Shown piece by piece: positions 12,701-26,490 of a stretch of DNA of 64,000 nt (position 1 is the first letter of the stretch; every line of letters starts with the position of its first letter). Source of the DNA: Aphis gossypii (taxonomy: Eukaryota; Arthropoda; Insecta; Hemiptera; Aphididae); NCBI RefSeq assembly GCF_020184175.1, contig NC_065530.1, positions 75,245,260 to 75,309,259 of the forward strand, read 5' to 3'. The translations under genes and the position numbers were made by a program. Under the pieces are notes generated by a model. That model had not been told where the DNA came from and ran no database searches. It saw nothing but the letters and a program-made list of their open reading frames with translations.

Positions 12701-14600
12701 TTGAAATGTGCAATACCACCTACCTACTACCAGTTTATGTTTAAGCGTTCTATATTGTTCATTCTTGTTTTGTCGAATCCCTTATAAAATATCTTTGCGT
12801 TCAATGATACACATTTGTAATATTAAAAGAACAATCATAATACAATTATTATATAGAATCACAAATATTAAAATTCTCAATAAAGATAATAATAATATTT
12901 TTAATACTTGTATTTTCCGAGCAAAAAAGAGAAGAAATACTTCAAATTATCATAATATGGAAAATGTCTTATACTTTTAAAAACAATTTACTATTTATAG
13001 TGATTTTATAGATAAATCATTATGTAAAATGACAATTGATCGATATAAAAAATAAAATTATTATTCCAATGTACATATATTTTTATTTTGCGAAATAGAA
13101 ACATCGTACACAATCGATGTCTGATAATAATATGTATTTTCTTATGAAACATATTTTCGTTTGTTTCGTACTGTTTAAAGTTTACTTTATACTTCTTTTC
13201 ATGATTTTAAATTTGAAAAAAAACCGTGTTTTCCTATAAAAATGAACATAGTTATTATGTTATTTTTGTAGTCATTACACCATTATAACTGTAACACGTT
13301 TGACGGATTACGTTGAACTTGGACCATAATAATGTATAGTATAAAGTATAGAGTATAGCCAGTATAAGTACAAAAATAAAGGCTAACAAATAGGTATCTA
13401 TAATAATATAATATGTAATGTATTATGTACCTATTTTTCTTTTTTTTCTGAAATCCATTTACATTAAAACTTGAATACTGATATTATTCTTATACAACAC
13501 ATTTATTATACAAACAGTCATTTATTAATGAATATGATGTTACGCTTGACGTCATTGGATAAATAAAATAAAAAGTAGGTTCGTGTATATATTGTGTATA
13601 GTACTGGCTGTATGTACACTCGCTCACGCACATCGTAATATTGTATAATATAGGTAAACGAAAACCCTTACTGTAGAAACTATCTCTGTAAGCCTTACTC
13701 ATTGTTTATTATAATTGATAATGTATATAAAATTATAATAACATAATATTATGTTGTTAACCAAATAGTTGCTGGCTTGCTGAAATATGGCTTGTGTGAG
13801 CAATTTAATATATTATATTATATTATATATATATTGGTTAATAAAGACTATAAATTAAATCAATACAATAGTGATAATCTAATAACCATAATAAGCCTTA
13901 CGCATTATTTATTATGCAATTATTAACATAGTAATTAATTTACGTTATTTTTCTGATAACTGTTATCGTGGCTTACTACACTGTTTTATAAATTCGATAG
14001 TTTATTAATAATATCCTGTTTATTTTTATCCATTATTATCTTTATCATTAAATAAAACTAAACTTAGACGAATTTGGTTTGTTTATTTATTTAAAAAATA
14101 TTTATATTATATGATATTATTGTATACTGTTTATTTTTATATTTTTAGTTAGTGTGCACCATCATTGACGAAATATAAATGTGACGACATAAAAGAATAT
14201 TATTCTTAAATATAAAAAATATAATATATTCGTCTTTAAAACCCGAATGAATCATACCAAACATTGGTAGGTAGGTTGGTATACACGTTATTTACAAGAA
14301 ATACGAAATCCTTCGTAAAAATTGTACCTACTTATTATAGATTAATACAAATAATAATAATAATAATATGTTTGATCGTTACATAGAACGCAAGTACTAT
14401 AGTACTATACGGATCAATCAAACAATTTTAAAATTAAAAAAAAAAAATACCAAGGTTATGATTTATAATGAATATACTATACACATACAACGCGCGATCG
14501 TACCGATTCGTTCACTCTGAATACCTATATAATATACAATAATATTGTTATTTTTATTATTTTTAACACTAAGCATCGATCGGACATCCGTAATTTGTAA
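9771..14600. other. AT-rich non-coding stretch
   Basis: About 4.8 kb of AT-rich DNA. Open frames at 9920-10123, 10297-10521, 10979-11206, 12708-12980 and 13490-13702 are short and of low complexity or lack any motif. Scattered 'aggtacctat' words and TA/TAA runs occur (for example a TA run near 12022-12038). I see no gene, RNA or bounded repeat. Confidence 0.5.
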
Positions 14601-14603
14601 ATA

Positions 14604-14627
14604 CTATTATTATTATTATTATTATTC
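14604..14627 (+). repeat. (TTA)n microsatellite
   Basis: An uninterrupted run of TTA/ATT units of about 24 bases. It gives rise to a poly-Tyr stretch in a spurious + strand frame. Confidence 0.85.
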
Positions 14628-14905
14628 TTATCAACTATTAATGTTTTTTAATTGTTCAAAAAAAGATAACTCTTGGCGTTGGGCATTAAGCGTTATATAT
14701 ATTATATATATAGTAAAATATACAATATAGGATTAAATAACAACAATAATAATATTAATCAAAAATGTACAAAGCTTAAAATATTTTATAATATTAGTTT
14801 ATACGATACTGGCTGCTGGAGGAATGCGAAAATGTTAGACATTGAAAGTTCTAGTCCTAGGCTTTCAAATATGTCGTCAGATAATTTGTTTCAGTTCCTA
14901 TATTA

Positions 14906-14933
14906 TTGTTGTTGTTGTTGTTGTTGTTGTTGT
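14906..14933 (+). repeat. (TTG)n microsatellite
   Basis: About nine perfect TTG units, giving a poly-Cys run in one frame. That frame (14673-14984) is therefore not credible as a gene. Confidence 0.88.
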
Positions 14934-14989
14934 TATAACTTATTATTGCAATTTTACAAATTACATGAAATTAAACGGACCTAAATCGC

Positions 14990-17900
14990 ACTCGACAGTA
15001 CAATCCGCATGTAACAATTAGCAAAGTTTTAGCGGCAGAATGTCTGATAGCCGCACGGGTAGGCGTGGAACATAATATCACTATATTATTATCAATATGG
15101 TGCTGTGTAAAATACTAAAATATACATAATAATAGAAGAAATATATTATATTGTATGTATAAACGTTTTACAAGAGAACGAATGCTACCAACGGGTGCAA
15201 ATCGGTCCATTTTACCGAAACTCGATATGATATTTTAAATTGTATCAAAAGACAGTTTCGTCCGACGACTACAATATTATGTGGAATAAAACATCTTTAC
15301 CATTTAATGACGTTGAATAATAATATTTTGTAAATTACAGCAGATTATAAAACATTACGTCTCTACGCCAAATTGTATTGTAGGTCTGGCGTTAAGTGTA
15401 ATATATTATATAAAAATAGTAAACAGTGGTTACCTGTAGCTACGCCGCACAATATGCAAAAATATTAATAATTAATAAATGATAATAATCATTTAATATA
15501 TGTCTTTCAACGACGATTACCAAATGTTTAGATTGGCTTCCATGCAACTATCAAAACTAAAACGTTGTTCGACAACTTCCAGCCAACGAATTGGTTGCAA
15601 CCTTCGTAGAAAATAATATAATATTCACACTTTTTAATAGGTATTTTTGATGACGGCATTGTTGGATTATATTATTATATCATGTATTTTAATTTTTAAT
15701 TCTGTATTTAAAAACTAAATATTACATGTTTACGATCTGACTTTAAACATCATATGAAAAAAAAATTAATTATTATTATATCGATAGTGTGATTTTTTAA
15801 TGTTAATCACCAATTATTAATAAAAAATATTATTTTTATTACATTATTTTAAGTTACCTATTACAAAACCGAAATTGTTAAAAAAATAAATGCATTTTTA
15901 TTATTTGCATATCGTTATAATTTTTAAGTTTTATAGTATAATGAATTTCTCACGTTAAAATCTTATCTTATTATTACTCTATATTCATAATAAAATAATA
16001 TGGTTTCATCAGACGTGTTCAAACAAATGGTTTTTTTTTTTATTATTATTGAAAGATCTTCAATGGGAAATACCGAAGCAATAAAATATTAATGCTTCAA
16101 TTTTTTCCGGGTGATAAAAAAATAAATATGCAATATACCTTTACTCTATCCTCTGGTATGCATAATTGCATTATTCAATGCATTTATAATTTTAAAAAGT
16201 AATTAAATTGGTAATTTATTGTTTATATAAACTGATTTTGTCAATATATAAAATAGTTGAGAATTTTTTTACCTTAACACCTTAAGTACCTACACAACTG
16301 CACACTTTTGTTTGATTTCTATCTTTATTAATTATTTACTTTTATTACATTAATTATTTGAATTCCTAATCAATGTCATCCACTAAGTCAAAAATATATA
16401 CCTATATATTTTCATTTTCATTTAGAAATCAAGTATACATAAAATGAGTATTTTGCATTTTGTTGTAAAAACACAAGACGTTGTAAATTCATTTCCAAAA
16501 CTTTTGACGTCATAAGCAGTCAAGATAACATAATAGTATAGTACTATAGTGTAATATTATTTGTTTGAAGTGATATTATTAGATTATGATGGGTTGACTA
16601 TCTGAATTTCCCCAAAACAAAATAAAAATCTTAGTATTATAGTACCTATGTATAGTGTTTTTTTTTTGTTTTTAATTCCAAAGCAAATTCAGTATATTTA
16701 CAATTTTAACGGTACTTACGTGTCATATATTTATTTCCATGATCTTTGTTGTTTACGAATTATGAGTAAATTATAATATAATAAGTATATGTACAAAATA
16801 AAATAAAGCTTCAGCACCATGTTCATTATAAGGGTAATATATGAGTAAGGTATATATAGCTGTTGCTACGTTGGTCATATGTGATGACCTTGGTTTGGCA
16901 TACTAGGATTTTCTAGACGACTTCCGGTCTTAGCTGGCTATTTTTGTGAGCAATGTACGGGGCTACATCAAAAAGTTCCAGTTATGCGAATAACCTTACA
17001 TTATAAATCTTTCTTTTCTTGACTATAATGCGTCCTTGAAAATGTTTAAATAAAACTTTGCACGCCCTTAGATTGTTTATATATTGTCTAAGTATTATAG
17101 GTTTAAACCCAATACGCTAAAAACTTTAAAATGTCGACCTTGTCATGAATTTCAAATTATTGTTGTTATTATTTTTATTTATGAAAAAAAATAATAATAA
17201 TAAACCGTGACTAACAATATGTTTTGCAAAATACCAACGAATTCCGGAACCAATTTCGTCCATAGAACGTCCACTATGCCGATGTAATGATATAATATTA
17301 ATAAACAGTGTATTAACCGTTGTTCATGAAGAACTACATAACATATACACATGTATATAATTGTATATGTATATAAATATTGTAACTACAAGTATATTTA
17401 TTTCTCATAATAATTATTCCATCATTTTATTTTATTATTATTATATTTACAAATTATATAGGTAAGTGAATATAGGAAATTTAGATACACGGGAGTAGTG
17501 TATTTTTAATTCTGCAGACTTTACAAAATGTAATATTTTATACACTTAATTAGATAAAAAATAAATTGCAGCTAAATTTTGTAAATGCTAAAAAAGTGTC
17601 ATCGTAACGATGCATTTATATTTTGAATTTATGTTGTAACTTATTATTTCCTGCGTAATTTGAACATAAAACTCATCTAATATGATGAAAAAATGTACAG
17701 TTCACAGAACTAACTAGTTTGGTCCTACCACATAAATAATGTTACTTACTATTACAATAATATGTTATATCATAAATGTTTCACTGGAGTACCTACAGAC
17801 TTTATTCAATAAAATAGACAGACGACGCTATAATAATGCGGGACATACTAAAGCGAAGCAGTAAATGTTCAGTTATAAATCACTCGCAAATATTTAGAGC

Positions 17901-19700
17901 ATCAGACGATAAAAGTTTGTTTCAATTTGTTTTTTACACATAATTATTAATCATGATATTAAAACTGAATGTATGTTTTATAATCTTTAAATTATTTTTT
18001 ATTAATATTTTAATTGTAAAATGTATGTAGTATTCAAATAATATACACCGTAAGTTTTATTTCTTATTTTTTTTCTTGTATATTAATGTGAACATTAATG
18101 TGTCTTATGTCAAAACGTTAACTCTGTGGTCAATTTTTGTATTGTTGTTCAACTTATACATAAGAACATTTTTTTCACCAACTAGACAATATCTTATTCA
18201 GGCATTATATATGATTGTATTTTTTTTTCTATTGTTTTATTCTCTTTCAACTCATTTAAGGATAATATAGTATGCTATAGTTTTTTTTTTCAAAACTCAA
18301 CTACTTTTACCATTATAAGTTTTTTTTTTTTTTTTTTAAAAAAAAAAAGATAGTAAAATCCTATAATACTTAGATAATATATAGCCTAGTTCAAGAAAAA
18401 AATCAACTTCTACATATATATATGTATGTTTTAGGTGTTGGATGAAAATGAAAGAGAAAATCTCTGTCCGTTTGTCAAGCTCTAACGCAAGCTACTTACT
18501 TAACCCTTCGGTATAATTTATTTTTTTATCGGCTTAGACTTTAATTGTTCAGTTTGATGTATTTAAAGCTATAAGAATACATTAATACGATTCAATTATT
18601 TACTTCCTCAATGATAGTAATATTTGTAGTTTTTATATTTAATAGTTCAATTATAAATCACACATTAAAATAACTGTTTATAAAATAATTAGGAGAATTT
18701 TTTTTTTTACACTTACATTTTTAAATGTCTATAAATATACCTATCATATACAGATAATTATAAAAAAAAATAAGTGGTCTGTTTCATGTTTAATTGGTAT
18801 GTATTTAAGATTCATTAAAATTAAATGATAGTATGAATTAATTATGTTTTTTAATAGAATAATTGCATACTTAACTATATCTATAGAAATATAAATGAAT
18901 TATTTTATATAATATTATTGAGATTATATATATATAATATATAATATAATGCGTATGAAGTATGTTGTAAGTAAACGTTTTAAACTACAGTTTAGTGTTT
19001 GTAAAACATAATAATAAACATTAATATCATACTTTTTTTTATATGCAGGTATTAATTTTATCTATTTTTTTCGTGTTTGATATATTGCATAAATAATTAA
19101 GTTATAATATAAAATTAAATTGTACATTATATTTTAAAACCAACGTTTTAACGCATTATTGAGTTAGCAAATGAGTAATTACTCATTGATTTGTTATTTA
19201 ATAATGTTCAAACGGACTATATTAGGCATTTGAATTACACTTTACATCTTTAACATAATAGTATACAGCGTCACAGCGTATGAGTTAAGTAGAGGTAAAT
19301 ATATGAGTATTATATTTCAAAACTCATAATAACAATATTAACTATACCTTTATGTGCAATACTCGTATAAAATGTTTGTATTTATATATTTGTAGGAAAT
19401 ATTAGTATAATATATATTTTATATTCAGAGCATAAATGAATTTTTTATAAAAGCTTTTTAATCTGTTCATAATTTCAAATTTGCTTATAATTTTTATTCA
19501 AATATAAAATTTATTTATATAATTTAAAAAAAAAAATTATTACGTGGAGAAAATTTGAGTGCTTATTTCTTTATTACGAAGGTAGTTTTATATGAATTAT
19601 TAAGTTTTTTTTTTTTTAAATTGAAATTGCTGACGTTGCGAAAATTATTTTCAAACTATCATCTTCTAACAAATTCAAAAAAAATTATCATGTTATGTCA
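14990..19700. other. Mostly AT-rich non-coding stretch
   Basis: Slightly GC-richer patches occur near 14,990-15,080, 15,520-15,610 and 16,855-16,985, without frames or motifs. The rest is AT-rich, including the homopolymer junction at 18,320-18,348. The + frame at 18076-18270 is hydrophobic low-complexity sequence. No gene is seen. Confidence 0.5.
18320..18348. repeat. T18-A11 homopolymer junction
   Basis: Eighteen T residues are followed directly by eleven A residues, a perfect self-complementary tract. It may come from slippage or from two A-tailed insertions in opposite orientation meeting. Assembly or sequencing error in homopolymers is also possible. Confidence 0.8.
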
Positions 19701-19708
19701 TTATATCA

Positions 19709-19760
19709 ATCAAAATGTATAGAATTTCACCGAAAAATATCGGTGAAAATATATTTTGAT
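19709..19760. repeat. Foldback hairpin
   Basis: A left arm (19709-19733) and right arm (19740-19760) are reverse complementary, with the perfect inner stem TTCACCGA/TCGGTGAA, a 6-base AT loop, and an outer stem ATCAAAAT.TAT/ATA.ATTTTGAT. A small bulge of about three to four bases lies on the left arm. The stem is about 20 pairs, short for a typical insect pre-miRNA. Small foldback relics of DNA transposons look like this too. The structure is seen directly; any function is unknown. Confidence 0.5.
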
Positions 19761-21080
19761 CGAAAATTATTAGTTGGTAAGTATTTACTCTAAATCATGA
19801 ATTTGGTACAACAATTATACAGCCATGTATCATATCATAAGTTCCATGCAATTAAAATTAATTGAGCATTGTCTTAACATAAAGTATGCTTGATGATTGC
19901 CGGGTCATTATGTTTAAGTTTATTTTTTTCCTAGGAACAATGCAATTATTTAGTAGTGTTATTAATTTTGCATTTAATATATTCATTAAACAATTTAGGA
20001 ATTAATTTCTTTTTCAATTACAAGGTTAATTTTAAACTATTGCGTATGGTTAGATGATTAATAACAACACATTCAAAGAAGTCCAGTATTATTTTTAATA
20101 TTTTAAGCAGAATGATTTTATACCTATATTTTTCAATATAAAATTGTTTTCATAAATATACTTACTAATAGATTCAATAAACATTGTATTTTGTATTTTA
20201 ACAAGTTGTTTATACCAAAAAAATGAATAAACTTGATATTTTAATTTAAAAATTTAATTTTCTAATTTTAAATTTACTTCAAATGCTGACGAATCGGCAA
20301 TACCAGTTTAAAGATAATTACAATTACTATTACTCACCACGTGACAAAGAAAAATTTTACACAGTGATATTAGTAAAATAATTTTTAAAAAAAATTACGA
20401 AAATGTCAATAGTTGTAAATTTGTAGATCCACTAGTTTTCTAGAAAATGTAACAAATTACCAAATTGTTTCTTGCTTAGTAGTTAGTATCTTTCTCGATA
20501 ACTCTATGCTTATATTATTTATTGAGTTAATATATTTACAGGGAAGATATAGTAGGTTAGTAGCCAGTAGATACTATACAGTCGATGATACTGATAGTAA
20601 AATATGTTCTCTTATAACCCGTAGTACCTATATTGCTTAATTCATATAATTAGTACTAAATCAAAATCATATTTTTACGTGTTTACGTATTATGGTGTTT
20701 CCAAATGCGTTTCTAGTGGTTTATCATCTAAACTTTAAAGTCCCAATAATACTATTCTGTTTTCTACCAGACACGTAATAATAATAATAATATGTTATTA
20801 CCTACCTATATTATTATGACCATATCATTTTAAATCATAGGCACTTATACTTCATATATATATTATATTTAATAACGACCGGGATCGTCATCGTTGGCTA
20901 CAGTGCTTAATTATAACCTGTAAGGCCACAGTGTATTCGATTTTGTTTTAGGCTTTTTTTTTCTTGTAACAACTATAATAATCATAATCATAATTACGAT
21001 TTTTATTATTTTTCACCGCCATCGCTACGATTTTTTCGTCAAATCGACTATCACCATGTCACGAAAATATTATTAATTAT
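19761..21080. other. AT-rich non-coding stretch
   Basis: AT-rich with a short GC-richer patch near 20,875-21,060. No gene or bounded repeat is seen. Confidence 0.5.
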
Positions 21081-21091
21081 TATACTGTCTC

Positions 21092-21186
21092 ATACAGAGG
21101 CGTATTTAGGTTTTTGTCGTTCCCGTAGGTTAAACTTTTTTGCTACTACCCAAGGGACTCGACGACATATATGATGAAACCTATTT

Positions 21187-21218
<32 letters not shown>
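21092..21218. repeat. Possible end of a mobile element followed by T29
   Basis: The segment 'cagaggcgtatttaggtttttgtcg' starting near 21,095 resembles the ends I remember for abundant non-coding aphid elements that begin with a 'ggcgtattta' or 'ggcgtagcta' type word. It is followed by a 29-base poly-T run (21190-21218). No matching right end is found, so the element call is weak. The T29 run is certain. Confidence 0.25.
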
Positions 21219-21224
<6 letters not shown>

Positions 21225-22990
21225 CGTATATATATATTTTTTCTACCAAACAACTAGTATAATAAGGACTACAAAGCCCCTTTCAAAATCAAATTCTGAG
21301 TAAAAACATTTATAATGTTTATATATTACTTATTACTCACTGAAAATATAGCATCAAACAGTTCACTACATAAACATATAAAATAATATTGTTATCATTA
21401 TCGTATAGGACAATAAAATGAATAGAGTGCGGATTTTGAAGCAATAAAAAAACTAAAAAAAAACACTTAAAATAAAGCAACAAATCTCTATAAATATTAA
21501 AAAAAAGCTTTAAAAGCATAAAAAAAAAGAATTAAATTATTAATAAAGTGGTGTTGTAATAAAATATATTTCTTATCTCATGCCTGCTGTTTTTCTTTTA
21601 TTAACTCATCAAATTAAATAATTAAACATAATACGATAAAATCGATTGAGCCATATTTTTGGAACACATTATGCAATATTAAAATAAACAATAACCTTTC
21701 AAATACTTTTATTTAGAACAAATTTTGAAAAATTGTTTCAAAATGTAACTTAAAATTAATAAAATACCAAGTAAACCTTAAAAAGCATTAAAATAATAAT
21801 AAAAAAAAATTTGTTGGATCTGATTCTATATTGTATGAATTTACACCTGTGGCATAGCTCCGTTTAAAGTAATAGGAATAAAAGCAAATGCCTTCAAAAT
21901 CCGTTACCTAATAATGAACTTACAAACATGAATAATTACATTATTTATAACCATGAATAGTATTAACAATAAAATATGATTGTACATTAAATTATTTTAA
22001 TCAGATATTCAAATAATTCATAGTTTTATAATAATTTTAAAGTTTTTATCACAATATTTGACAAAGCAGATATATATATTTTTTTTTTTTATGAAGAAAT
22101 AAACAATATTAAAACTATACAGATTGTTTTAGATATTTTATAATTTTTGTTTTTTTTTTTAATCATAATTTCGATTCCGTTTTTATAATATTTAGCCAGT
22201 AAAATAATGACAAATAATTTTGTATAAAAATCGATACAGCAAAGTATTTATAATTTAACGAAATATTATACAATTTTGAAATACTTTAAATGAGTGAAAT
22301 ATTTAAATGTTTATAAACTGCGTATAGCATGCATTTAATGTGATTTGATAAATTTATCACTTTTATATTATAACTTGCAAAATGTAGGTTAAATATAAAT
22401 CAGTAATTACACATGTTTATGATGTGTTGTATCCTGATATCAACATAATACTAAAATCAGTAGGTAATGTACAAGACGTGTTTAACTCAGTGAAACTAAG
22501 TAAAATTAGTGGTAAATTTATTGAAATTTACTAAATAATTACGATATCCACTATTAACAATAGGATTTTAAACACGACTAAATATAGATACCTCTCATTT
22601 ATGTATTAACAAATAACAATACGCTTTAATAAATTATGTTTTCTTATTAAATATACAAATTTGTAAAAGGTGTAGTGGACCAACATTATGCTAGATTTTC
22701 TTGCACCAATTTATTGCGCACGTTTAAACTTAAAACACCTATAACTTATAAACTATTGGTCAAAAATTTGATTTTTATATACCGAATAGGTACTTCAAAA
22801 AATATTGTTCTAGATCACGCTTAGTAGGTATAGCAAAAATATATAAAAAAAAAAAAAAACAAAACCCAATACCTGTATTTCAAAATGTTTTGAAGTATAT
22901 AATTAAAACTCCGAGCTTTAGATATTATGAACAACACTAAAAAAAAAATTACAATGTCGTATTTGGAATTGGCCACCGGTCTTGTCATAA
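21219..22990. other. AT-rich non-coding stretch
   Basis: Low-complexity AT-rich sequence with poly-A and poly-T runs. Frames on - at 21337-21519 and 22821-23009 are Phe/Leu/Tyr-rich artefacts. No supported feature. Confidence 0.55.
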
Positions 22991-22997
22991 TATTTTT

Positions 22998-23335
22998 TAT
23001 ACACATCACGCATCGGTGACGAACCGACGACGGTGGCGGTGTATATCATCGCCGTATTATTATATCGTTATACCGATACACGACGAGCTGGCGAGCGCAC
23101 GCCAAAGCTGCTATAATAGCGCCGGCTGACCGCCGAAACGTCCGTCACATGTCCGACCTGTCACTCGTATCGCACTTAATTATTAGCCCCAATTGTCCTC
23201 GGCGTATGTCGTATACCTACTCGTATGTGCCGAGCTGTTGTTTCACACACACACATTTGTCACCGTCCTCAACTAAAATGCAAATATTATAATATTATAC
23301 AACCACACGAATATAAAAGACCTCGGCCGCGGTTG
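22998..23335. promoter_or_regulatory. GC/CpG-richer island
   Basis: An island of balanced composition with many CpGs (gacgaaccgacgacggtggcgg, gacgagctggcgagcgcacgcc, gcgccggctgaccgccgaaacg) stands inside AT-rich DNA. It has a (CA)n stretch near 23,255-23,265. There is no open frame of useful length on either strand. It could be a promoter, enhancer or non-coding first exon; this is inference from composition only. Confidence 0.3.
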
Positions 23336-24650
23336 ATGGTCCTATAATAGAATTAAGACAAAAATCTAAATGCTTAAACGATAATAATATTGTAAGGATG
23401 ACTTGCAAGGGCCACCGTATTAAATGTTCATGTTTTTTTTTTTTTTTTGCAAACGAATTGATGATTAGTTATAAGAATAACGAGAAAAAAAATTAAAAAA
23501 TTGAAATACCTGAAGAACAAATTTATTGTTTTTAATATTAATTCATATCTACACAACAATTGAACATTTCAAGGGAAATTTCAAGTTTACTATAGTTGAT
23601 TTTAGAAATACTACAAAAATGATTTTGTTTGATTTAACTGGTCTTGTGTTTATTCCTGTTTTTATCTGAGTGCAAATTACGTATTGGTTTACATTTTTTT
23701 TTGTGTGTAAAGATCTAGTTCTTACATTAGAAATAATGTTTCAATCTTTAACTTTGATACTGGTTTTTGGTAAGCATTTTGGTTTAGTTGTTACTAATAA
23801 TAAATCCCCACTATTTTTCAAAATATTTATATTAATCTTAACCAAGACTTTCATATTATTACTGTCTTAGACTCAATCTTGATATTGGCCATTTTATGTC
23901 AGATGTAACTAAATGCCTATTAGTCTTTATTCTCAAAATGCGTAAAAAAAAAAAATAAATACCAATTAAAGGTGAAGAAATTTGTAAGATTACTCTTTAA
24001 TATGACTTCACAAGTATAATAAACTTATAATTCAAAGCAGTAAAACAGTTTAATAGGTTAATAGTTTAATATTATTGATTCGCTATAGGAAATTTGCTTA
24101 TAGTTTGATGTTTTATGACACACGCCATTAATAATACAATCATCACTGGTTGTTCACGATATCCGTGCCATTTTCTCAACTAATAATTTAAAATATTAAC
24201 TTTTAATATGATACTTACCGGAAAAAACGTATGTATGTATAAGGCACTATATCAAACTATAGTACGAAAGTAAATACACTATACAATAAGGCAATATTAC
24301 GAACGGCACACAAAATAAAAACAAACGCAATCTACAATGATGACTTCCTGTTATTAGTATTACATTCAAAGTGGGATGCATATAAATACATAGATTAAAA
24401 AATTATGGTTTATAAATAAATCGTTTAGTTTAATAGTACTATAGATTCAATAAAATAATCTGTGATTGTACTTACTACGTATTATGGAATCGTGTTTGCA
24501 CATCAATATCTATATCGATTTCGAGAAAATATAATAATTACTCCGTAACTGCTATAATAATTCATATATTACAACTTGACATAGGTATATTTTGTAATTT
24601 AATTTCCAATTATTTCTAATCTGATTTAAAATAATTCATCATTTCTTGGA
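23336..24650. other. AT-rich non-coding stretch
   Basis: AT-rich with a poly-T near 23,434-23,448. The + frame at 23670-23870 is Phe/Leu/Ile-rich and has no motif. Nothing else is seen. Confidence 0.5.
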
Positions 24651-24654
24651 AAAC

Positions 24655-24975
24655 CAATCAAATGTAATAACGCGTTTTATTCAACTGCAGCTATATAACA
24701 GCGTCTGATTTACACAGCGCCGAACGCGTACTAATATTTTTATGTTTCATTTATTCGTCCGCTCGACTACAGATTTTTGCTTGTTTTTATTATTTTTGTT
24801 TTCATAATCATTATTATTATTATTTTATTCCGGACCACTGGTGCAGCTCACACTCAAATGCACATTTAGCTCTTTTTCGCATCTGCATTACAATACGCAT
24901 AGGTATACGGGTACTCGGGAGTAGGAACGAGTACATATTTTTCTCAGTCACTCTACCGATATCACCCCATTTATT
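24655..24975. other. GC-richer patch, possible regulatory sequence
   Basis: Contains 'aacgcgttttattcaactgcagctatataacagcgtctgatttacacagcgccgaacgcg' and further CpG-containing words. TATATAA occurs at about 24,692. No open frame was found. Possible conserved non-coding element. Confidence 0.2.
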
Positions 24976-25199
24976 TACTAGACGAAAATTTTTTTTTTTT
25001 TAATTTAACATTATATAATAAACAATAATAATTATAATATTGTACTATCATACGCTAAGTATAATAATATATAATATGTTTTACAATATGTGTACATGAT
25101 AAATATTAATTACACCGGTGTCATCAGTTTTTTTTTTAAAAATTTTTTACACCCTGTTAAAATATTTTTTTGGAATTTGACGAATTTGTTTGGTTGTAC

Positions 25200-25720
25200 A
25201 GAAAATCTCGATTAATCACTAAAAACTATATACGGGTTAACGAGAGAAGTAAACCGTTTCGCGCTTGTAGAGACTGACGACAGCGCTCGATGTTAACCGA
25301 CGTCAACGTTGTAGGCATGTCAAATGGTCGGGTGACGCGTCAACTCGGACGCGTTTTGGCCGGGATACGGTTTACTTGGGTATCACGGGTTGAGCTGGAT
25401 TATACGTACTATTATAGTATATGATGTATTTATATTAAATGTTTTACGTTTTAATGTTTTTATCATGACTTTTATATGTTATAGCATTAAAACTTCATCG
25501 GTGTGCATTTATCGCAGTCACCATTTCTAACTTCGTACACACCATCCAGGATGAAGATAGATGAGCAGCAGTCCTGCAATAGTGTTGTAAATGGATAAAA
25601 TATTCATCTCCAAAGATGGCGATTTGTGGTTAATGCGATCCGTATTATAATTACCTAGGGTCTTGTAGCTGATTGTTTCCGCAGTCCGCTTTTAATTTAG
25701 TCCGAAATATTCATAACATA
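25200..25720. other. GC-richer block, possible regulatory sequence
   Basis: Balanced composition with CpG-rich parts (25,225-25,395). It is followed by a second patch (25,500-25,690) containing words such as 'catcggtgtgcatttatcgcagtcacc'. No frame longer than about 40 codons is convincing. An inverted ACACCCTGTT word (25149-25158) lies just to the left and may mark the edge of a DNA element. Confidence 0.22.
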
Positions 25721-26490
25721 ATCGTTTAACATAATATTATAATTTACCTATTGCACTTTTGTTTTACAATTTATTTCAAAGAATTAAGGTTTCGCACACT
25801 AATTAATCGAATTTGTGTATTCCGTCATTCGTCCTCGAGATGGATGTGGATAATAAATTACGTCAAACCCGAATATCTTGGTGGCTGCGTCCTATCTGAT
25901 AATAGTATTGATAATTATATTATTACACTATAAATTATAATATTCCTTAACGTTATGGTTTGGACATTGTCCACTGATTAATAACGACTGTAGTCACGCT
26001 GTAACGGTGAAATAATTTATTGATACAAATGCATTGTGGTCCGCCACAACACTGATTTCAATTTTTATACATTCCTTAAAAATAAATTAAATACATAAAC
26101 TATTTACTCGACTTATGGCTTCAATAATATGCATTGGTAAAAAATCGTCTTTAAAAGTTTAAAGTATATCATGATTATTAACGTTAAAAACTTAAAATAA
26201 ATCATATAATAATAATCAATATCATATTATAACGTAGTATAATATAATATAAATGAGTATGTAATAATAAGGATTTAAAAACTTGAAAATTTAACTTAAT
26301 TTAATTATTTATTTATTTTAGAGGTGATTATTCTGAAAAAAAAAAAAAATTTTTTATTATTTATTGTTTACATAACATTGTAGAGAACTACAGTTTTTTT
26401 GCTACTCATGATTCTTGTTGTATTATATAAAAACACAGGAAAATAAAAAATAACGATTTGATATACATGTAAGATGTGTAAATGTATAAT
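25721..26490. other. AT-rich non-coding stretch
   Basis: The + frame at 25751-25933 (60 codons) has a mixed composition but no motif and no clear start. The remainder is AT-rich. No gene can be supported. Confidence 0.5.

Noticed and set aside
14673..14984. 103-codon + frame with poly-Cys run
   Set aside because: It is built from the (TTG)n microsatellite and AT-rich DNA, starts at a non-ATG codon and has no domain.
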